64,000 nt of DNA from Amanita rubescens. Taxonomy: Eukaryota; Basidiomycota; Agaricomycetes; Agaricales; Amanitaceae. The notes under the pieces are model-generated. The model did not search any database, was not told where the DNA came from, and saw only the letters and a list, made by a program, of their open reading frames with translations. Below are positions 1 to 12,149 of this stretch, piece by piece (position 1 is the stretch's first letter; each line of letters opens with the position of its first letter). Where the stretch lies: the NCBI GenBank assembly GCA_015039365.1, contig WION01000168.1, positions 50,340 to 114,339 on the forward strand, given 5' to 3'. The position numbers and the translations under genes are program-made.

Positions 1-300
1 CGCATCTGAGTTTTGGTGCGTGAGATTCCAAAAAGCGGGAGTCATCCCATCAACAGTACCTGGGCTGGCATTATACTTTATAGGATAGATATTGCACCTG
101 GGATGCAACACAAGAGGGAAAACACAAACCTTTCATCGCAAGGTGTTGTCGTCTTTGGAGTTGATGTCTCTTGGCATTGGGGCATGAGGTAATGCATGCA
201 ATCGAAGATACGTAACTCACCGCTTCATTGGCTCGGACCCATATTGTCATAGATACCGTACTAGTAAACACATACTAAAATTTGGCGCCGATCACTTCCC
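1..300. other. No gene recognised
   Basis: I see no supported gene, RNA or element end here. The short open frames on either strand lack recognisable motifs and have no splice context. Confidence 0.5.
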
Positions 301-319
301 TGCTGCAGGGGATAAATTA

Positions 320-880
320 ATCAGGCGATATTAAGAAGGGCTCACCAGTTACATGATATGATGCAAGCATTCAACGTGTATTCATTGAGCGCATCGCAGC
401 AGACGGCGATAACACTTGGTCCTTCTTTATTGGAAAAGAAAGCACGGGCACAATTAGGATGGGCTCGCCAGTTACATGATATGGTGCGCCAATTCAAGTG
501 CACCCATTGTGGGTACGGCAGGCGACATTAACGCTTAGAACGCTATCTCCGTGGCGTGGTATCCTGTCGGGCTATCTTTTCTCGGTTTTGAAAAAAAAAA
601 AGGGGCAATATTAGAAAGGACTCACCGGTTACATGATATTGTGTGAGAACTCATGGCGCATATCACGGCAGACGGCGATAACGCTTACTAGAAAGCCATC
701 TCCATGACGTGGCGTCCTGTCCGACCATCTTTTCTCGGTTGAAAAAAAAAATACGGGCGATATTAGAAAGGGCTCACCGCCGGTTACGTGATACGGCGCG
801 ACAATTCAGGGCATAGTACTTTAATACGCGTGCCGCCCTGTTGGACCATCTTTTCTTGGTTAGAGCATCACGCTCTATTT
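320..880. repeat. Diverged direct repeat, about 150-bp unit, about 4 copies
   Basis: A block containing GGCTCACC.GTTACATGATA recurs near 340, 463, 620 and 770. Between copies lies a second shared block (GACGGCGATAACGCTTA, then the CTTTTCTCGGTT motif and an A-run) near 540-590 and 670-750. Copies differ by several substitutions and indels, so the array is old. No coding role is visible. Confidence 0.6.
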
Positions 881-899
881 TCTCACTGGCAGGTCCATA

Positions 900-2250
900 A
901 TTAGTGTGATGCGTTGGATGGAAAAGTATATAAACACACACGATGTCGACTCCGTCCTCCAACCGTTACACCCTCTGCTACTAGTCTCTGCTCAGTGCCA
1001 GTACGCCTTTGAACATGGTGATGACTCGTCGAAGTGGAGCAAGCTCAGTGAATGCGTCCAGTGGAGCACGGCGGGGAGCGATGGACACGCCCGAGACACC
1101 CGAGAGGAGGAAAACCCAGTCACCCCGCTCCATTTCACCGGAGGTGGAGATGGAGGCTACACTCGAGAGCGAAAGCGAAAGAAATCACTCTGAATCCCTC
1201 CAGGAGCAGCAACCACGGCCCTGGGATAATTGTAAGGATTGCGTTTTCTTGAAAATCATTTGTTTTGACACTGCATATCAGACTTACCACCATCACTGCA
1301 TGCTGAAGCATTGCGCCGCGGTCTCTACATAAGACCCACTGACACTCCAGACGTCATTGCGCCGAACGGCGATCATGCCCATATTCTAATAAGCTCCGAC
1401 ATAGAAGCAGATCCAGGTGCCATTGTGCCAAGCAGAAATACCGTCCGAGCAGTGTCTGGCAACCGTTCCACCCATCATCAATCATCTTCGCCAGAGATTG
1501 TGAGCCAGCAACCTGTATTGCCATTAACAGGTACCAGGCTGCAGCATAATCTTCGTAAGTCGTCAACAAAATAAATAAATAAACAAGCAATTTTGACTTA
1601 CCGGTTGCAGCCCGAAACAGAGCCCTCCGCCGTCGCCTCTCTAAACCTCGCAAGAAGACCTCAGAACCTTCAAGCTCACGCAGTGCAACATCCAACACAA
1701 AGCCCACGAGAGAAAGGTTATCAGCTGGCAAAGGCGAGGTATTAGAATGAGTTAAATCGCTCTAAACCAGTAAATTAACACTTACCTTTTTAGTTTCATC
1801 TTCACGTCTACGGATTCGAATCCACCACTGTAAATATCAATGTCAATGATGGGAATGGAGAGAAGGGGCGTAGAAAGAGAGCCAACAACAAGTCAGACAA
1901 TTCCACTTAGATGGAGTACTTACCGTTAGTAGAATCACACAGAATGTGAACTGCTGTGAAGTTACGGGGGTTTTGTCTGATTTAGCGCACCAAACACATT
2001 TCATTAAATAAAATATAATTGCATTCTATTGCTATGTTGCTCCCTTCAATGCGGCATAGGTAGCAAGCCATTGTGGAGGTTCTAGCAGTACTAGCCGCTA
2101 AAACAGTAGAGGCAGGCGTTCCATACTAAGTATTGGATTAATCGAGACCTTGTCTGCCCCAACTATTGATGCATACTTGTGACGTGTCCCTTCCGCGAGC
2201 TCGGCCACCACACAGGGTAGCAGAACTCGAACCGTGCATGGGCTATCATG
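900..2250. other. No supported gene; small open frames only
   Basis: The plus-strand frame 1009-1332 begins with a basic, Ser/Pro/Thr-rich segment (MTRRSGASSV, TPETPERRK) that could be the N-terminal exon of a nuclear protein. I recognise no domain and cannot extend it through believable splice sites. The rest holds only short frames. Confidence 0.3.
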
Positions 2251-2264
2251 GGGGAAGAGGCTAT

Positions 2265-2400
2265 GAGAGTGAACCAAAATAGAAGCAAATAGTACGGTGA
2301 CTGGACCTCCTGTATTTCGATCGTCATCCTCACGCATAAATCACCGGCCCAGTTAACCATCACGGTAGCCTCCATTCAAAAGACGGACGCCTGAAGAAAT
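2265..2400. repeat. Direct repeat copy 1 (partner at 2865-2995)
   Basis: The stretch with GACCTCC.GT.TTTCGATCG, then AAATCACCGG.CCAGTT.ACC and CCTCC.TTCAAA recurs about 590 bp downstream at 2865-2995 with substitutions. It lies upstream of the wee1-like pseudogene, so it may be a duplicated piece of its 5' region. Confidence 0.55.
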
Positions 2401-2864
2401 AAGCGCTGTGGTCCTGTCAAAAATGAAGGAAATGACGCCTCCACCTCAGAATACGGCGTCGGAATCGGTATGTACTTTTTGATCGGCATGAATTCTTTCT
2501 AACCTGTTTTTCAGATCTTGGACATGTGTTGCGTACTACGTTTTTATTTCACATGCCAACCGGTGATATTCATTCTTCTCTAGTGTCCAGCGACACAATC
2601 AGGTCAAAATTATCGCCAACGACCAGGGTAACCGTGTCACCCCTTCCTGGGTCGGCTTCATGGAGAGGAACGACTGTAGTAAGTTTATTTGTCGAAATGT
2701 TGTTGCTTTCACTGCTGCTGCTTCTTAGTGGTCAATGACAGCGCGAAGAACGCTTTCCATTCCAACACGAGAACGAAGCGGCTGATTGGCCGATGCATGG
2801 ATGACGATATTAAGAAAGACATGAAACACCAGCCATAGGGGACTTGGTGTTTTCTCTGATTGGG

Positions 2865-2995
2865 CCCCTGCATACTCGACCTCCTGTCTTTCGATCGTCA
2901 TACATCATGCATCATCGTCCATCGCACAGAAATCACCGGTCCAGTTGACCATTACTGTACCCTCTGTTCAAAGACAAATGCCTGAAAAGTCACCC
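2865..2995. repeat. Direct repeat copy 2 (partner at 2265-2400)
   Basis: Second copy of the repeat at 2265-2400. It is closer to the wee1-like coding start and contains the shared AAATCACCGG.CCAGTT block. The two copies are clearly diverged. Confidence 0.55.
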
Positions 2996-3142
2996 ACGCT
3001 GTCATCAACGATCGCTGTACTGTGCCCAGCTGCCTAGTGACGATTTCCGCCATCTGCGTGCTCCGCGTCGACTGGATCTACGAATCCGCAACATATTTCA
3101 ACAATCTAGCCAAGGTTGTCTTCTCCCGATTTCTCCGTCCGT

Positions 3143-6100
3143 ATGCCGACGCAGTACGACTGGCCTGCAGATATCAAGACCGCCCGCATGTCCCCATTCC
3201 CGTTCTTACCCGACCATCGTATGTTTTTCCCCATCCCTGTGCCACACAATTCAGTATCCTCTAGCCCACAGTGCAGCAGCCTGTCACTCCACAGCTGCAA
3301 AAACCCTTTTACAGTCACGAATCTCTTTGAATAATCAGCATACTTGCTTCTACCCCGATCAAGGACTACGTCACTCTTCGCAATCCACCTACTATCTCGC
3401 CGTCCTATCGTCCTCGCTACCTCACACCTCCTCGAATTATGAACGATGCTCCGGCATATGACTCCGCATTACATTCTCCCTCCCCTTTGTGGCAACGGCC
3501 CTTGTTTCCAACTTCATCCAATGCTCTTGAACGAGACGGTCTATTTTCCAAGCTGCCTTACAGACCACCCGCGCCGGCGCAAAACCACCAAGCATCTGAT
3601 CCGAGTAGACCGCTGCCGATCACTGCGGACGACGATGAGGGCTCTATTTTCTTATCAACATCACCCCCACCACCCTTCGCCCCTGTCTGCATCTCAACCG
3701 TTGAGAACCCCAGTGAAGCAAGCGCACGGGATTGCCGGTCGTCCCGCTTTGTCTATTAGACATCTCAATACTCCAGTGGCAGCCGTCAATGCCACCCATG
3801 TCGGTACGAAGCGCAAACGGTGTTCCCAGAATACGTCTACGCCGGTGCATTCACATACACCTTTGAGAGTGGCTGTGTCGAAAACCGTAGACCCTCACGT
3901 TACATCGCACTATATGTTTGATAGGCTTGCTCCTCTTGAAGCACCAAAGTTTGCAGCTCGGACGCCGCAAACCAATGCTGAAACCGATGCTTATTTATGA
4001 CGTCAGACCGCCACCCTCACCAAGCTCAAACTCGCCGACCTGAAAGATTCTGACGACGAATTCTCGCCAGACTTGTGCTGTAATCTGGATGATGAGGTCG
4101 AGAGCTTCAGATCGACGGTTAACTTGGGTGGTCATGGGCGACATGCAAACCAGAAAGAAGTAGCCTCGGAAGCTGTATCTCCGGATGGTCACGTAACCAA
4201 GAGACGCCCTCGATCACGACCAGTTTCCGCAGAACTTCTTGAAAGTGCTTTTCGTTCATCATCCTCGCCAAGCAAAGTAAGCGTTTTGCCAATTGGATTT
4301 TGCCACGCGCTAATCAACTGTATAGGTACCAGTGACAGGCACCAACTTCCCCACAACGCGATCTCACGCTCGTTCGTCATCAGGATCTTCGATGGACACC
4401 GCTTCACCTAAGCCTCGGAAAAGAACCGGCGGCGCCACGCATCCTTACACCATCAGATCGGCACAACATCCCGTCCTTGGACGTGCGCCAATGAATCGAA
4501 TCAGTAGCGGTAGCTCTGCGTCACTCTTCTTTGGCCCTTCCATACCGTCTGATATGCTTACACGTACCTGGACGAAGAGTAATGCCAGTCCTGTTCCTAC
4601 GCTTCGGATCCCTCATCCTGTGGTCAAGACTCGTCACTGCTATAGTGGGATCGCAGATGACCGCAAAAACTGGAATACGATTCAAGCAAGGGCTAATTCA
4701 CCATCGCCCGGGTCGTCTCTGGCGAGATTTCCACGTCGGTCTAGCATGGATGACGATGAAGAAATGTTTTTTTGGTGGCGAATTGTACAACTCGTCGTTC
4801 CAGCTGCGCGTAACTGAAGATACTCCATCGCCTCATTCAAGAAGACGGGATCCTGGAACATTACAACGTAAATATCGACGCGATTCTGGTGTGGTCATTA
4901 GTGATGATGATGACGGCTCGTCACCACACTCAGGTAGCAACGGTGAACATTTCAACATTGCACCAGCCTCAATGAGTGCTGGCTCGCTTTATTTGGATGC
5001 GGACGACGGTCTCATTACGCCCGGAGTCGCACCTGAATCTGATTCAGGCTGGCCTGGGGTATATTCGTTCGAGGAACAGACGACAATAGTCTTCGTCACA
5101 GCATGGATGGGCGAGATGCTGAAATGAATGTTGACGCTTTTATCATGAGAACCTTGACTACTGCGTCCAAGAATACAAGCAACGGCATCAAGAAAGCACC
5201 AGGAACACCAGTCAAGAGGCAGAAAACAACTTTTCTGGGCATAGATAGACCATGGCAGAGCGCCATCGCTCCAAAAATTGGACCTCGATATCAACTCGAC
5301 AACAGGACGGCGAAAGGTCCCCGGAAGAGTTTGCCTGCTGTTTTCCCGGATTTGTCACAGACACGAAGATGAAACAGACTCGGAGCAAAAAGATGATAGC
5401 CCTATTGCAAGGAGGGATAAATATTCAGGCTTAGGCCTCGGCCGCCCACAACCTCTAATGCGAGAGAGTCTCCCTGCTCGCACTCGCCTTTTGATGTGCA
5501 GCAGCAGTAGCGGGGCTTTTTCAAGTGGCAGTGACTCTACACCCCACGCGCACGAAGAATAACGGTACGTAACTCGTTTCTTTTTTAACGTAGTTTGATG
5601 CGAGTACTTGTTCCAGATAACTGGAGCATACCTCCACTTTCAACAGCCACCTTTAGAACATTCCCAACCCGGAGTGCATCGAATTCCTCTACGTCAAGCA
5701 CCAGTACTGTGTCGCCAACAAAACGTTCACGTCAATCCTACAGCGCCACAAAGCGACCAGCTCCAAGAGCATCGTCCTTAGCACGTAGAGTCGTTACTGC
5801 TTCAGGAGGAGAGCAACCAGGTCGCTTCGAGCGCGACTTTGGCGAGATAGATGAGCTGGGAAGTGGCGAATTTGGAAAAGTAATCAAGGTACGATCGAAG
5901 AACAAAGGCAATCACGAGTCATTTGCAATCAAGACATCCAAACGGCTCGAGGGTGCGAGGCACAGGTATGCCGTTCCTCAGCAAATTTTCCACCTCGGCT
6001 AATTGTTCATAGGCTCCGGCTGAGAGGGGAGGTGGACGTTCTAAAACATCTTGCTCAGCGTTCAAGGACGCCCGCCGAACATCCAAACGTTCTCGGGTAT

Positions 6101-6375
6101 ATCGACAATTGGGAGGGAGATGAAGCCCTGTTTATTCAAACCGAATTGTGCGAGTCTGGGAATCTGGCCCACTTCCTATGGCAATATGGTCGAGTCTTTC
6201 CGCGATTGGACGAAGCAAGGGTATGGAAGATAATTGTTGGTCTCAGTAAAGTAAGTCATATGGTCTGCCGAGGTACATATCATATCTTATCGGACCTTTT
6301 ATGGTCTCCGATCTATTCACGAGGCTGGGGTCATTCATTTGGATCTCAAACCGTCCAACGTTTTTCTCACCACAG
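3143..6375 (+). pseudogene. wee1: Wee1-like mitotic-inhibitor kinase, broken and truncated
   Basis: Family role: Wee1 kinases phosphorylate Cdk1 on an inhibitory tyrosine and delay mitosis. Visible here: a Ser/Pro/Thr-rich N-terminal region with pieces typical of fungal Wee1 (FDRLAPLEAPKF, LKLADLKDSDDEFSPD, KKAPGTPVKRQKTTFLG, GLGLGRPQP), then a kinase N-lobe beginning FERDFGEIDELGSGEFGKV near 5830, RLRGEVDVLKHL near 6025, HPNVLGYIDNW, QTELCESGNLAHFLWQYGR, and the catalytic-loop piece HLDLKPSNVFLTT near 6340. A believable intron is 4276-4325. Damage: a frame change near 3690, an in-frame TGA at 3998-4000, a 7-T run at 4767-4773 that shifts frame (the duplicate at 6515-6520 has 6 T and stays in frame), a frame change near 5100, and a missing AG before 6320. 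The whole C-lobe (DFG, APE) is absent. The call is firm; exact 5' exon borders are not. Confidence 0.85.
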
Positions 6376-6562
6376 CTATAGCAGGATCACACACGAGCGC
6401 AAAACCTGGAATACAATTCAAGCAAGGGCTAATTCACCATCACCCGATTCGTCTCTGGCGAGGTTGTCGTTTTAACAACAGCGTCGGTCTAGCATGGATG
6501 ACGACGAAGAAATGTTTTTTAGTGGCGAATCGCATAACTCGTCGTTCCAGCTGCGCATGAGC
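6375..6562 (+). repeat. Second copy of wee1 N-terminal exon segment fused into the kinase
   Basis: Positions 6375-6562 repeat 4632-4815 of the same pseudogene, including the frames for MDDDEEMFF and NSSFQLR. The duplicate begins directly after the catalytic-loop codons and ends at CAGCTGCGC, where the two copies diverge. The copy retains the in-frame 6-T run, so it looks closer to the functional ancestor than the resident segment. It may come from a second wee1 copy by rearrangement. Confidence 0.8.
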
Positions 6563-7040
6563 CGAGCCGGGCCAGGTCTTCAAGTGCCGGGCTTGTGGGG
6601 CTCACGGCCTGGCTCTTGGGATTGTAGGCTTTGAGCAGACTGCGAGGCCGTGGCTTTGTAGGCAACAGTTCAGGTCACTGCACCGGAGTCGTCGGGTTGA
6701 TATGGCCAGCACGTCGAAATTTCGACGCGCCTTCCAAATCAGGCATGCATCATGTGACGCACTCTTTTTTTTTGGCTACATTTGTATACCGCTTCGCATA
6801 CCTAAGACGCACTCCCATTATCCCACTGCCCAGCGTTAACATTGGTGAGGGGAGCTCAAAAGCGAGAGCTCACTGTGGCTACAAGAGCCTCAGCCTCGAT
6901 TGCGTAGCGGTGGTCCGAGGAAATGAGATGAGGATATAACGGTCGGAAGAGCCACGGGCGGTTATCAGGACGAGGTAAGTTCCTTGTTTGTTTCTCTTTC
7001 ATTCCCCTCCGACTGACAACTGGTAACGGCAGGATGACCT
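6563..7040. other. No gene recognised
   Basis: GC-rich start (GCCGGGCC-type tracts near 6570-6610), then ordinary sequence. No family motif, no element end. Confidence 0.4.
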
Positions 7041-7044
7041 ATGT

Positions 7045-7910
7045 TTGAATGCCTGGGACACCTGGGATGCCATATGCTGCGATGGAAGACCGGCGAACTT
7101 GCATGACTCGGGGAGTAGTGAGGTAAATTCTCCCCCACAGGACGTGTCCTGGGGAGAGCTGGAAAAGGCATGGATGCCGGGTAAGTTCCCGGTATCATTC
7201 CTGTTGATAGTAAGGCCGACGTGCTTCTGTTTAGATACAGATTGTTCGCGAGGATTTATTTCCTCACACGTTTCATTTCCACGAGAGGGAACAGGCTAAA
7301 AAACACAGCCCGTTGTGGAGAGGAGGTGCAGGTGAGCAAGAGGGACGAGAGCAGTATTCCTGGACAAAGGTATGTTCTGCCTTGACCCTTTCTTCTATTC
7401 CATGCTAACCGCTTTGACAGCTTCTCTTTATTGATTCTTAGGGCTCAGAAGCGAGTCCTTCTCAGCTTAGCACCAAGCCAAAGCTGGAAAGCGTCATCAA
7501 CATCACAAGCCGCATCCACAACAACTTTGAAACACGTCAACCATCCCACCGAGGCTCAGCCCCTCAACTTTACTGACGGTTTATTAGTCTCATTTAACAG
7601 TTCCGCTGGTGCGTATGGCGTTAGCCTCCGGTGGCAATAAACTGAATGTTAATTGTTAGTACGTTGATGATAGCGGCTGGGAAGATAACAACGTCTTTCA
7701 ATCCGGCGCTGAAGACTCATCACCTGCGCGACCTTCTCCCGGTAAAGTTGGAGCGGCTCGTAAGAGTATTGGAACTAGGAAATCAAGAAAGTCGTCATCA
7801 GCCCACTACATGTCGTCCCGCTTTCTTCGCCGACTCGAGATTCGTATCACGCAGTCAACATCAAGTTTCCGCAGTCAGAGTATATATCAACAGATGTCGG
7901 TAATGCCTGA
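7045..7910 (+). pseudogene. Unrecognised multi-exon gene remnant
   Basis: Several consecutive plus-strand pieces look like exons in different frames: 7045-7180 (WDTWDAICCDG, PPQDVSWGELEKAWMPG, followed by GTAAGT), about 7255-7370 (ending SWTK before GTATGT), about 7425-7580 (KLESVINITSRIHNNFE), and about 7650-7900 (DDSGWEDNNVFQSG, KSIGTRKSRKSS). Stops interrupt the joins. The spacing by intron-like stretches suggests a decayed spliced gene. I do not recognise the family. Confidence 0.3.
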
Positions 7911-8639
7911 AGCACGTACTACACGCGGAACAGCACCAGTTGTTCATAATGTCTGTGCTACGGTCCTAACTTACAGACGACGTTATCATTGGATACTAAT
8001 ACCCTCTGACGCAAGTCCTGCGTTTCAGGTGGGCGTCGGGTGGAGGAGGAGAGGATGGTGTTCAATGGCTGGCCCAGTGGCGGGTAATGTTTTGCCTCCT
8101 TGTCGCTATCGCGTCTAAATTCAGGCTAACATTGTATCTGCATAGCTTTGTCCAGTTTTGCGCACCATACACCAGCAGACTTGGGAAATGGGTGATGACC
8201 GCAAAATCAGTCCCAAGCCCCCCTGCTTCTTCCAGCCCAGTGGTAAGTCCTTATTTTTGAATTTTCATTCACGTTCTGACTGCGTCGTACGCTACTGGTA
8301 GGCGCAGTCGTTGTTTTATATATGACCACCAGCTCGCCCAGGATGGCCCTCGAATGCACAAGCTGCTAGTTCCCACAGGACCATTGGCCCTGACTCCACC
8401 ACGCGCCCAATCACGTTTGCGCCTTTGTTTAACTTGTGTCGCTCCATCTTGTGCTTCGCCTCCGTTGCCCTCTGTCTCGTGTATATCTCCCTTCAACGTT
8501 AATCCGACTCAGCAAGCTCTTCGGAGCTTGGCGGAGCCAGCATCTTAGGGTCAGGTTGGACTGGGAAAGCTTATATCCGTAAAGATCCGTATCCTGGGAA
8601 CTTTCCCATCGCTTAAGGACCCTCAAGTTAAACATATAA

Positions 8640-9190
8640 AAGGGTGCTAGTTTCCGCATCCCCACCATTCTCTTTTCCTTCGCCGCTCTCTTCTCCCCCC
8701 TTGTCATCGTTTCCCCCTTCCCCTTGCTATCGTTTTCCTACCCCCTCAGTTTCCACACCATTCTGGTCGCCGCCTCTGCCTTCCATCTTGGTCGCCACCG
8801 CTCTCCTTTCCCCCCGGGCCCTTGCCATGGTTTTCCTACGTTTGTCTCCCTTGCCGTTCGTCGTCCCGGGTCACTGCTGCTCTCGCCGTTTGGCGTTGTC
8901 TTCGCTCCCTTGCCATTCCTGCGCTCCCATTCCATGCCGTTGTTCTCTTGTACTCCCGTTCCTTGCCAGTCGTTCTCTTGCGCTCCTGTTCCTTGCCAGT
9001 CGTTCTTTTGTGTTTGTCTCCCTTGCCTTGGTTTTCCTACCCTCACACCTCCCTTGCTGTCCGTTCCGGTCGCCGCTGCTCTCCTTTAATTTTCCACATT
9101 CCCTTGTCATTGTTTTCCTACACCCCATTTTCGTACCCTCCGCGCGCCATCGTCTTCTTCACTCATCATCTTCATTTAACTTCACCCCTT
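8640..9190. repeat. Pyrimidine-rich low-complexity tract
   Basis: The plus strand is almost free of adenine over about 500 bp, with repeats of CCTTGCCAGTCGTTCTCTTG-like units near 8950-9010. Long open frames here (Ser/Pro/Leu-rich on plus, Arg/Glu-rich on minus) follow from the base bias and are not evidence of genes. Confidence 0.75.
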
Positions 9191-9229
9191 TGACATAGCT
9201 GAAATATAATATAATATAATATAACATTT

Positions 9230-10640
9230 GATTTTAATTATGGTGATCTGTGAATGTCTGACTTGCTGGTTATCTGTTTGTATGAATGTCTAGTTATCTG
9301 GCTTGTTGGTTATCTGAACATCTGTTTATGTGAATGTCTGGTTGTCTGGTTATCTGAATATCTGTTTATATGAATGTCTGGTTGTCTGGTTATCTGAATA
9401 TCTGTTTATGTGAATGTCTGGTTGTCTGGTTATCTGAATATCCGTTTATGTGAATGTCTGGTTGTCTGGTTATCTGAATATCTGTTTATATGAATGTCTG
9501 GTTGTCTGGTTATCTGAATATCTGTTTATATGAATGTCTGGTTGTCTGATTTGTTGGTTATCTGTTTATGTGAATGTCTGGTTGTCTGACTTGCTGGTTA
9601 TCTGGCTATCTATCCTCAAACTGCCCAGTTGTCTGATTTCATGAGTGCCTGTTATCTGGTTCTATAACTATCTGGCAGCCTTGGTCTGACTCCTGTCAGG
9701 TGGTTTGAGTCTATGACTATCTGGCTCTCTACTAAATCTTGATCTGGCTGCATGATAATGTAACTGTCTGATTGTCTGGCAGTTGGATATCTGCCTGCAT
9801 GAGTCTTTGAGTATCTGAGATTCTGAGAATCTGGCCATCTGGTGGTCTTATTTTCTACCTGTCTGGTAGCCTGTTGTCTATTGGCCTGACTTTCTGTTGG
9901 TCTGCTGCCTATCTGTCTGACCATCTATCATCTAAACATCTGAGTGTTTGGCTTTATAAATCTCTGAGGTCTGATGGTCTGATAACCTGACAACCTGGCT
10001 GTTTTATGGTCTCCCTGTTTGGCTATTTGATAGCTGATTATCTGCTTATCTCACTGCTTGACTATCTGCCTACTTGGTGGCATCTAACTGTCTGGGTATC
10101 TGATTGTCAGAATATCTAATTGCTTGATGATATGACTACATGATTTCTGAGTGTTTGTCAGTCTGCCTATCCTACTCCCTAGTAGTTTGATTGTGCATCC
10201 ATCTGTTTTCTGAATATCTGGCTACCTTGTGGTTTATTGTATGAATTTCTGGATGTCCAATAGTCTCAGATTGCTTAGCTATCTAATGGCCTAGCAGGGT
10301 GTAATTATCTGGACATTTGGTCTTCTGACTGTTTGATGGCTTGATTATCCAGCTGCCTGGTGGTCTGGCTGACACTTTGTTTGGAGGCCTTTTTGTTGGA
10401 TATGTACAATTGTCTTGTAATCTCATTATCTGATATAGTTTGATAGTAAGGTGTCTGATGGCCTGGGTGTCTTGCTGTCAATTGATCTGACTGTCTTATA
10501 TCTCATTGTCTGATATAGTTCAATAGTGAGTATCTGATGGCCTGGGTATCTTACTTTCAATTTATTTGACTGTCCAACTTATTGACATGGCTCATCTACC
10601 TGACTATCTCATGGCCTTCTCACTCAATTGTCTTATTCCT
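9230..10640. repeat. TCTG-rich minisatellite, 40-bp core unit decaying outward
   Basis: Between about 9310 and 9560 a 40-bp unit (TATCTGTTTATGTGAATGTC followed by TGGTTGTCTGGTTATCTGAA) repeats about six times with few changes. From 9560 to about 10640 the sequence keeps the TCTG / GTCTG grammar but loses the 40-bp phase, as expected for an old, degraded array. A related CAGA-type tract lies at 49500-49737 inside the KDZ transposon. Confidence 0.85.
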
Positions 10641-10799
10641 TCTAGTTGCATTGTTATCTGTCCTTATGATCATAGGGCACAATGATCACATGCATGCATT
10701 ACTAACTTAAGCACTAAGTGCCAAATGACCTTATGTACATATATACTGGCACTTGTCAGACAGTGCCAGATGCTGTCAGATTTTTACCCAATTTGCTGA

Positions 10800-11480
10800 T
10801 GCATCTCACCATCACCCACTATCCTTAGCTATGGTGTGTCAGTCACTGAACATATCCTTTTGGTACGAGACTACCACACGCCGAGATGGTGTGTCTGTCA
10901 CCATACTCAAGCCTTCTGGTTTTGGTGTACAACTCACCATCACCCGCTATCCTCAGCTATGGTGCGTCAGTCACTGAACATATGCTTTTGGTGTGAGACT
11001 CACCAAGCGCTGAGAAGGCGCATCCGTCACCATTCTGGCTTTGGTGTACAGCTCACCATCACTCGCTATCCTCAGCTATGGTGTGTCTGTCACCATACTG
11101 GTGCGTCAGTCACTGAACATATGCTTTTGGTGTGAGACTCACCAAGCACCGAGATGGCGCGTCCGTCACCATTCTGGCTTTGGTGTACAGCTCACCATCA
11201 CTCGCTATCCTCAGCTATGGTGTGTCTGTCACCATACTCAAGCCTTCTGGTTTCGGTGTACGGCTCACCATCACCCACTATCCTTAGCTATGGTGTGTCA
11301 GTCACTAAACATATGCTTTTGGTGTGAGACTCACCATGCGCCGAGACGGTGTGTCCGTCACCATGCTCAAGCCTATGCAAGACTTACTCAAGCCTTCTAG
11401 CTTTGGTGTACAGCTTACCATTATCTGCTATCCTCAGCTATAGTGCATCAGTCACCGAACATACACCTTTGGTATGAGAC
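10800..11480. repeat. Minisatellite with about 120-130-bp unit, about five copies
   Basis: The block CAGTCACTGAACATATGCTT, GTGTGAGACTCACC, CCGTCACCAT, TGGTGTACAGCTCACCATCA, CTATCCTCAGCTATGGTG recurs near 10829, 10958, 11105, 11290 and 11435. Some copies carry internal duplications or deletions. The repeated open frame is a by-product of the array. Confidence 0.85.
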
Positions 11481-11689
11481 GTGTTTTATGGTCATGTGAC
11501 AAAAGGCCCGCCGGCTGTACCCATTTTTTAGTGGTAGGCGGTTACCGTTTGGAGCCGTTTGCTAAGTGCTCCCTATCTGTTAGAACTACGCGGAAAGGGC
11601 TCAATTGAAGTCCAGCTGGACATGATTTCTAGAATTCATAGAGCATGATCGAACGACTTCTCCGCCACAACCGTTTATTAATATTCCGT

Positions 11690-12110
11690 CAACCGCTACC
11701 AACAGGTCATTTGCTCAGAGTCAGCGGAGCTTTGCTTCTTACTCGTCTGAAGCTTTCGTCAGGAGTGCAAACTCCGGTACAAAATTTGCCACCACCACCA
11801 CCGCTTCGTATGTCATATCTCTGGCGTTTCCAGTGGCATCCACCCGTTCATTCGCTCATGCTGGTCTATCTAGTCCACTCAACAATAACCTGACGTTCTG
11901 GAGTGACGACTGCTTTATATCGTTCCACCTATCTGCCGCTCTACCTTTATTGCTGCGGAGCCCGTCTTTGACTCACCTACGCCCGGCCTCAGCACTTTTA
12001 GCGTGGAGAACTCCGTCGTCCCGCTAGATAACATTCTTCAATAGAGACGAAGCCGAACAATTGCTTTTCGCCGCGTTGCTTCTGACAACGACATAATCAC
12101 CAATTTAATC
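11690..12110. repeat. Segmental duplication copy 1 (partner 18886-19280)
   Basis: This segment shares with 18886-19280 the blocks CGCTACCAACAGG, CCACCACCGCTTCGTA, ACGTTCTGGAGTGAC, ATCTGCCGCTCTACCTTTAT, GCCTC.....CTTTTAGCGTGGAGAA and GAAGC.GAACAA.TTGCTTT. The reading frames in both copies are broken, so both look like remnants of one unrecognised gene. Confidence 0.7.
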
Positions 12111-12149
12111 CACATCTACCATCCACATCCATTATCAAACGACATTAAG

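Noticed and set aside
8644..9198. Long overlapping open frames on both strands
   Set aside because: Explained by the pyrimidine bias, which removes stop codons; the predicted proteins are low-complexity Ser/Pro/Leu or Arg/Glu strings.
10753..11400. Repeated His/Pro-rich open frames
   Set aside because: They are the minisatellite unit read in frame; no start or splice context.
9230..11480. CRISPR-like regular repeats
   Set aside because: There are no unique spacers between repeats, the units are directly adjacent, and the sequence is eukaryotic.
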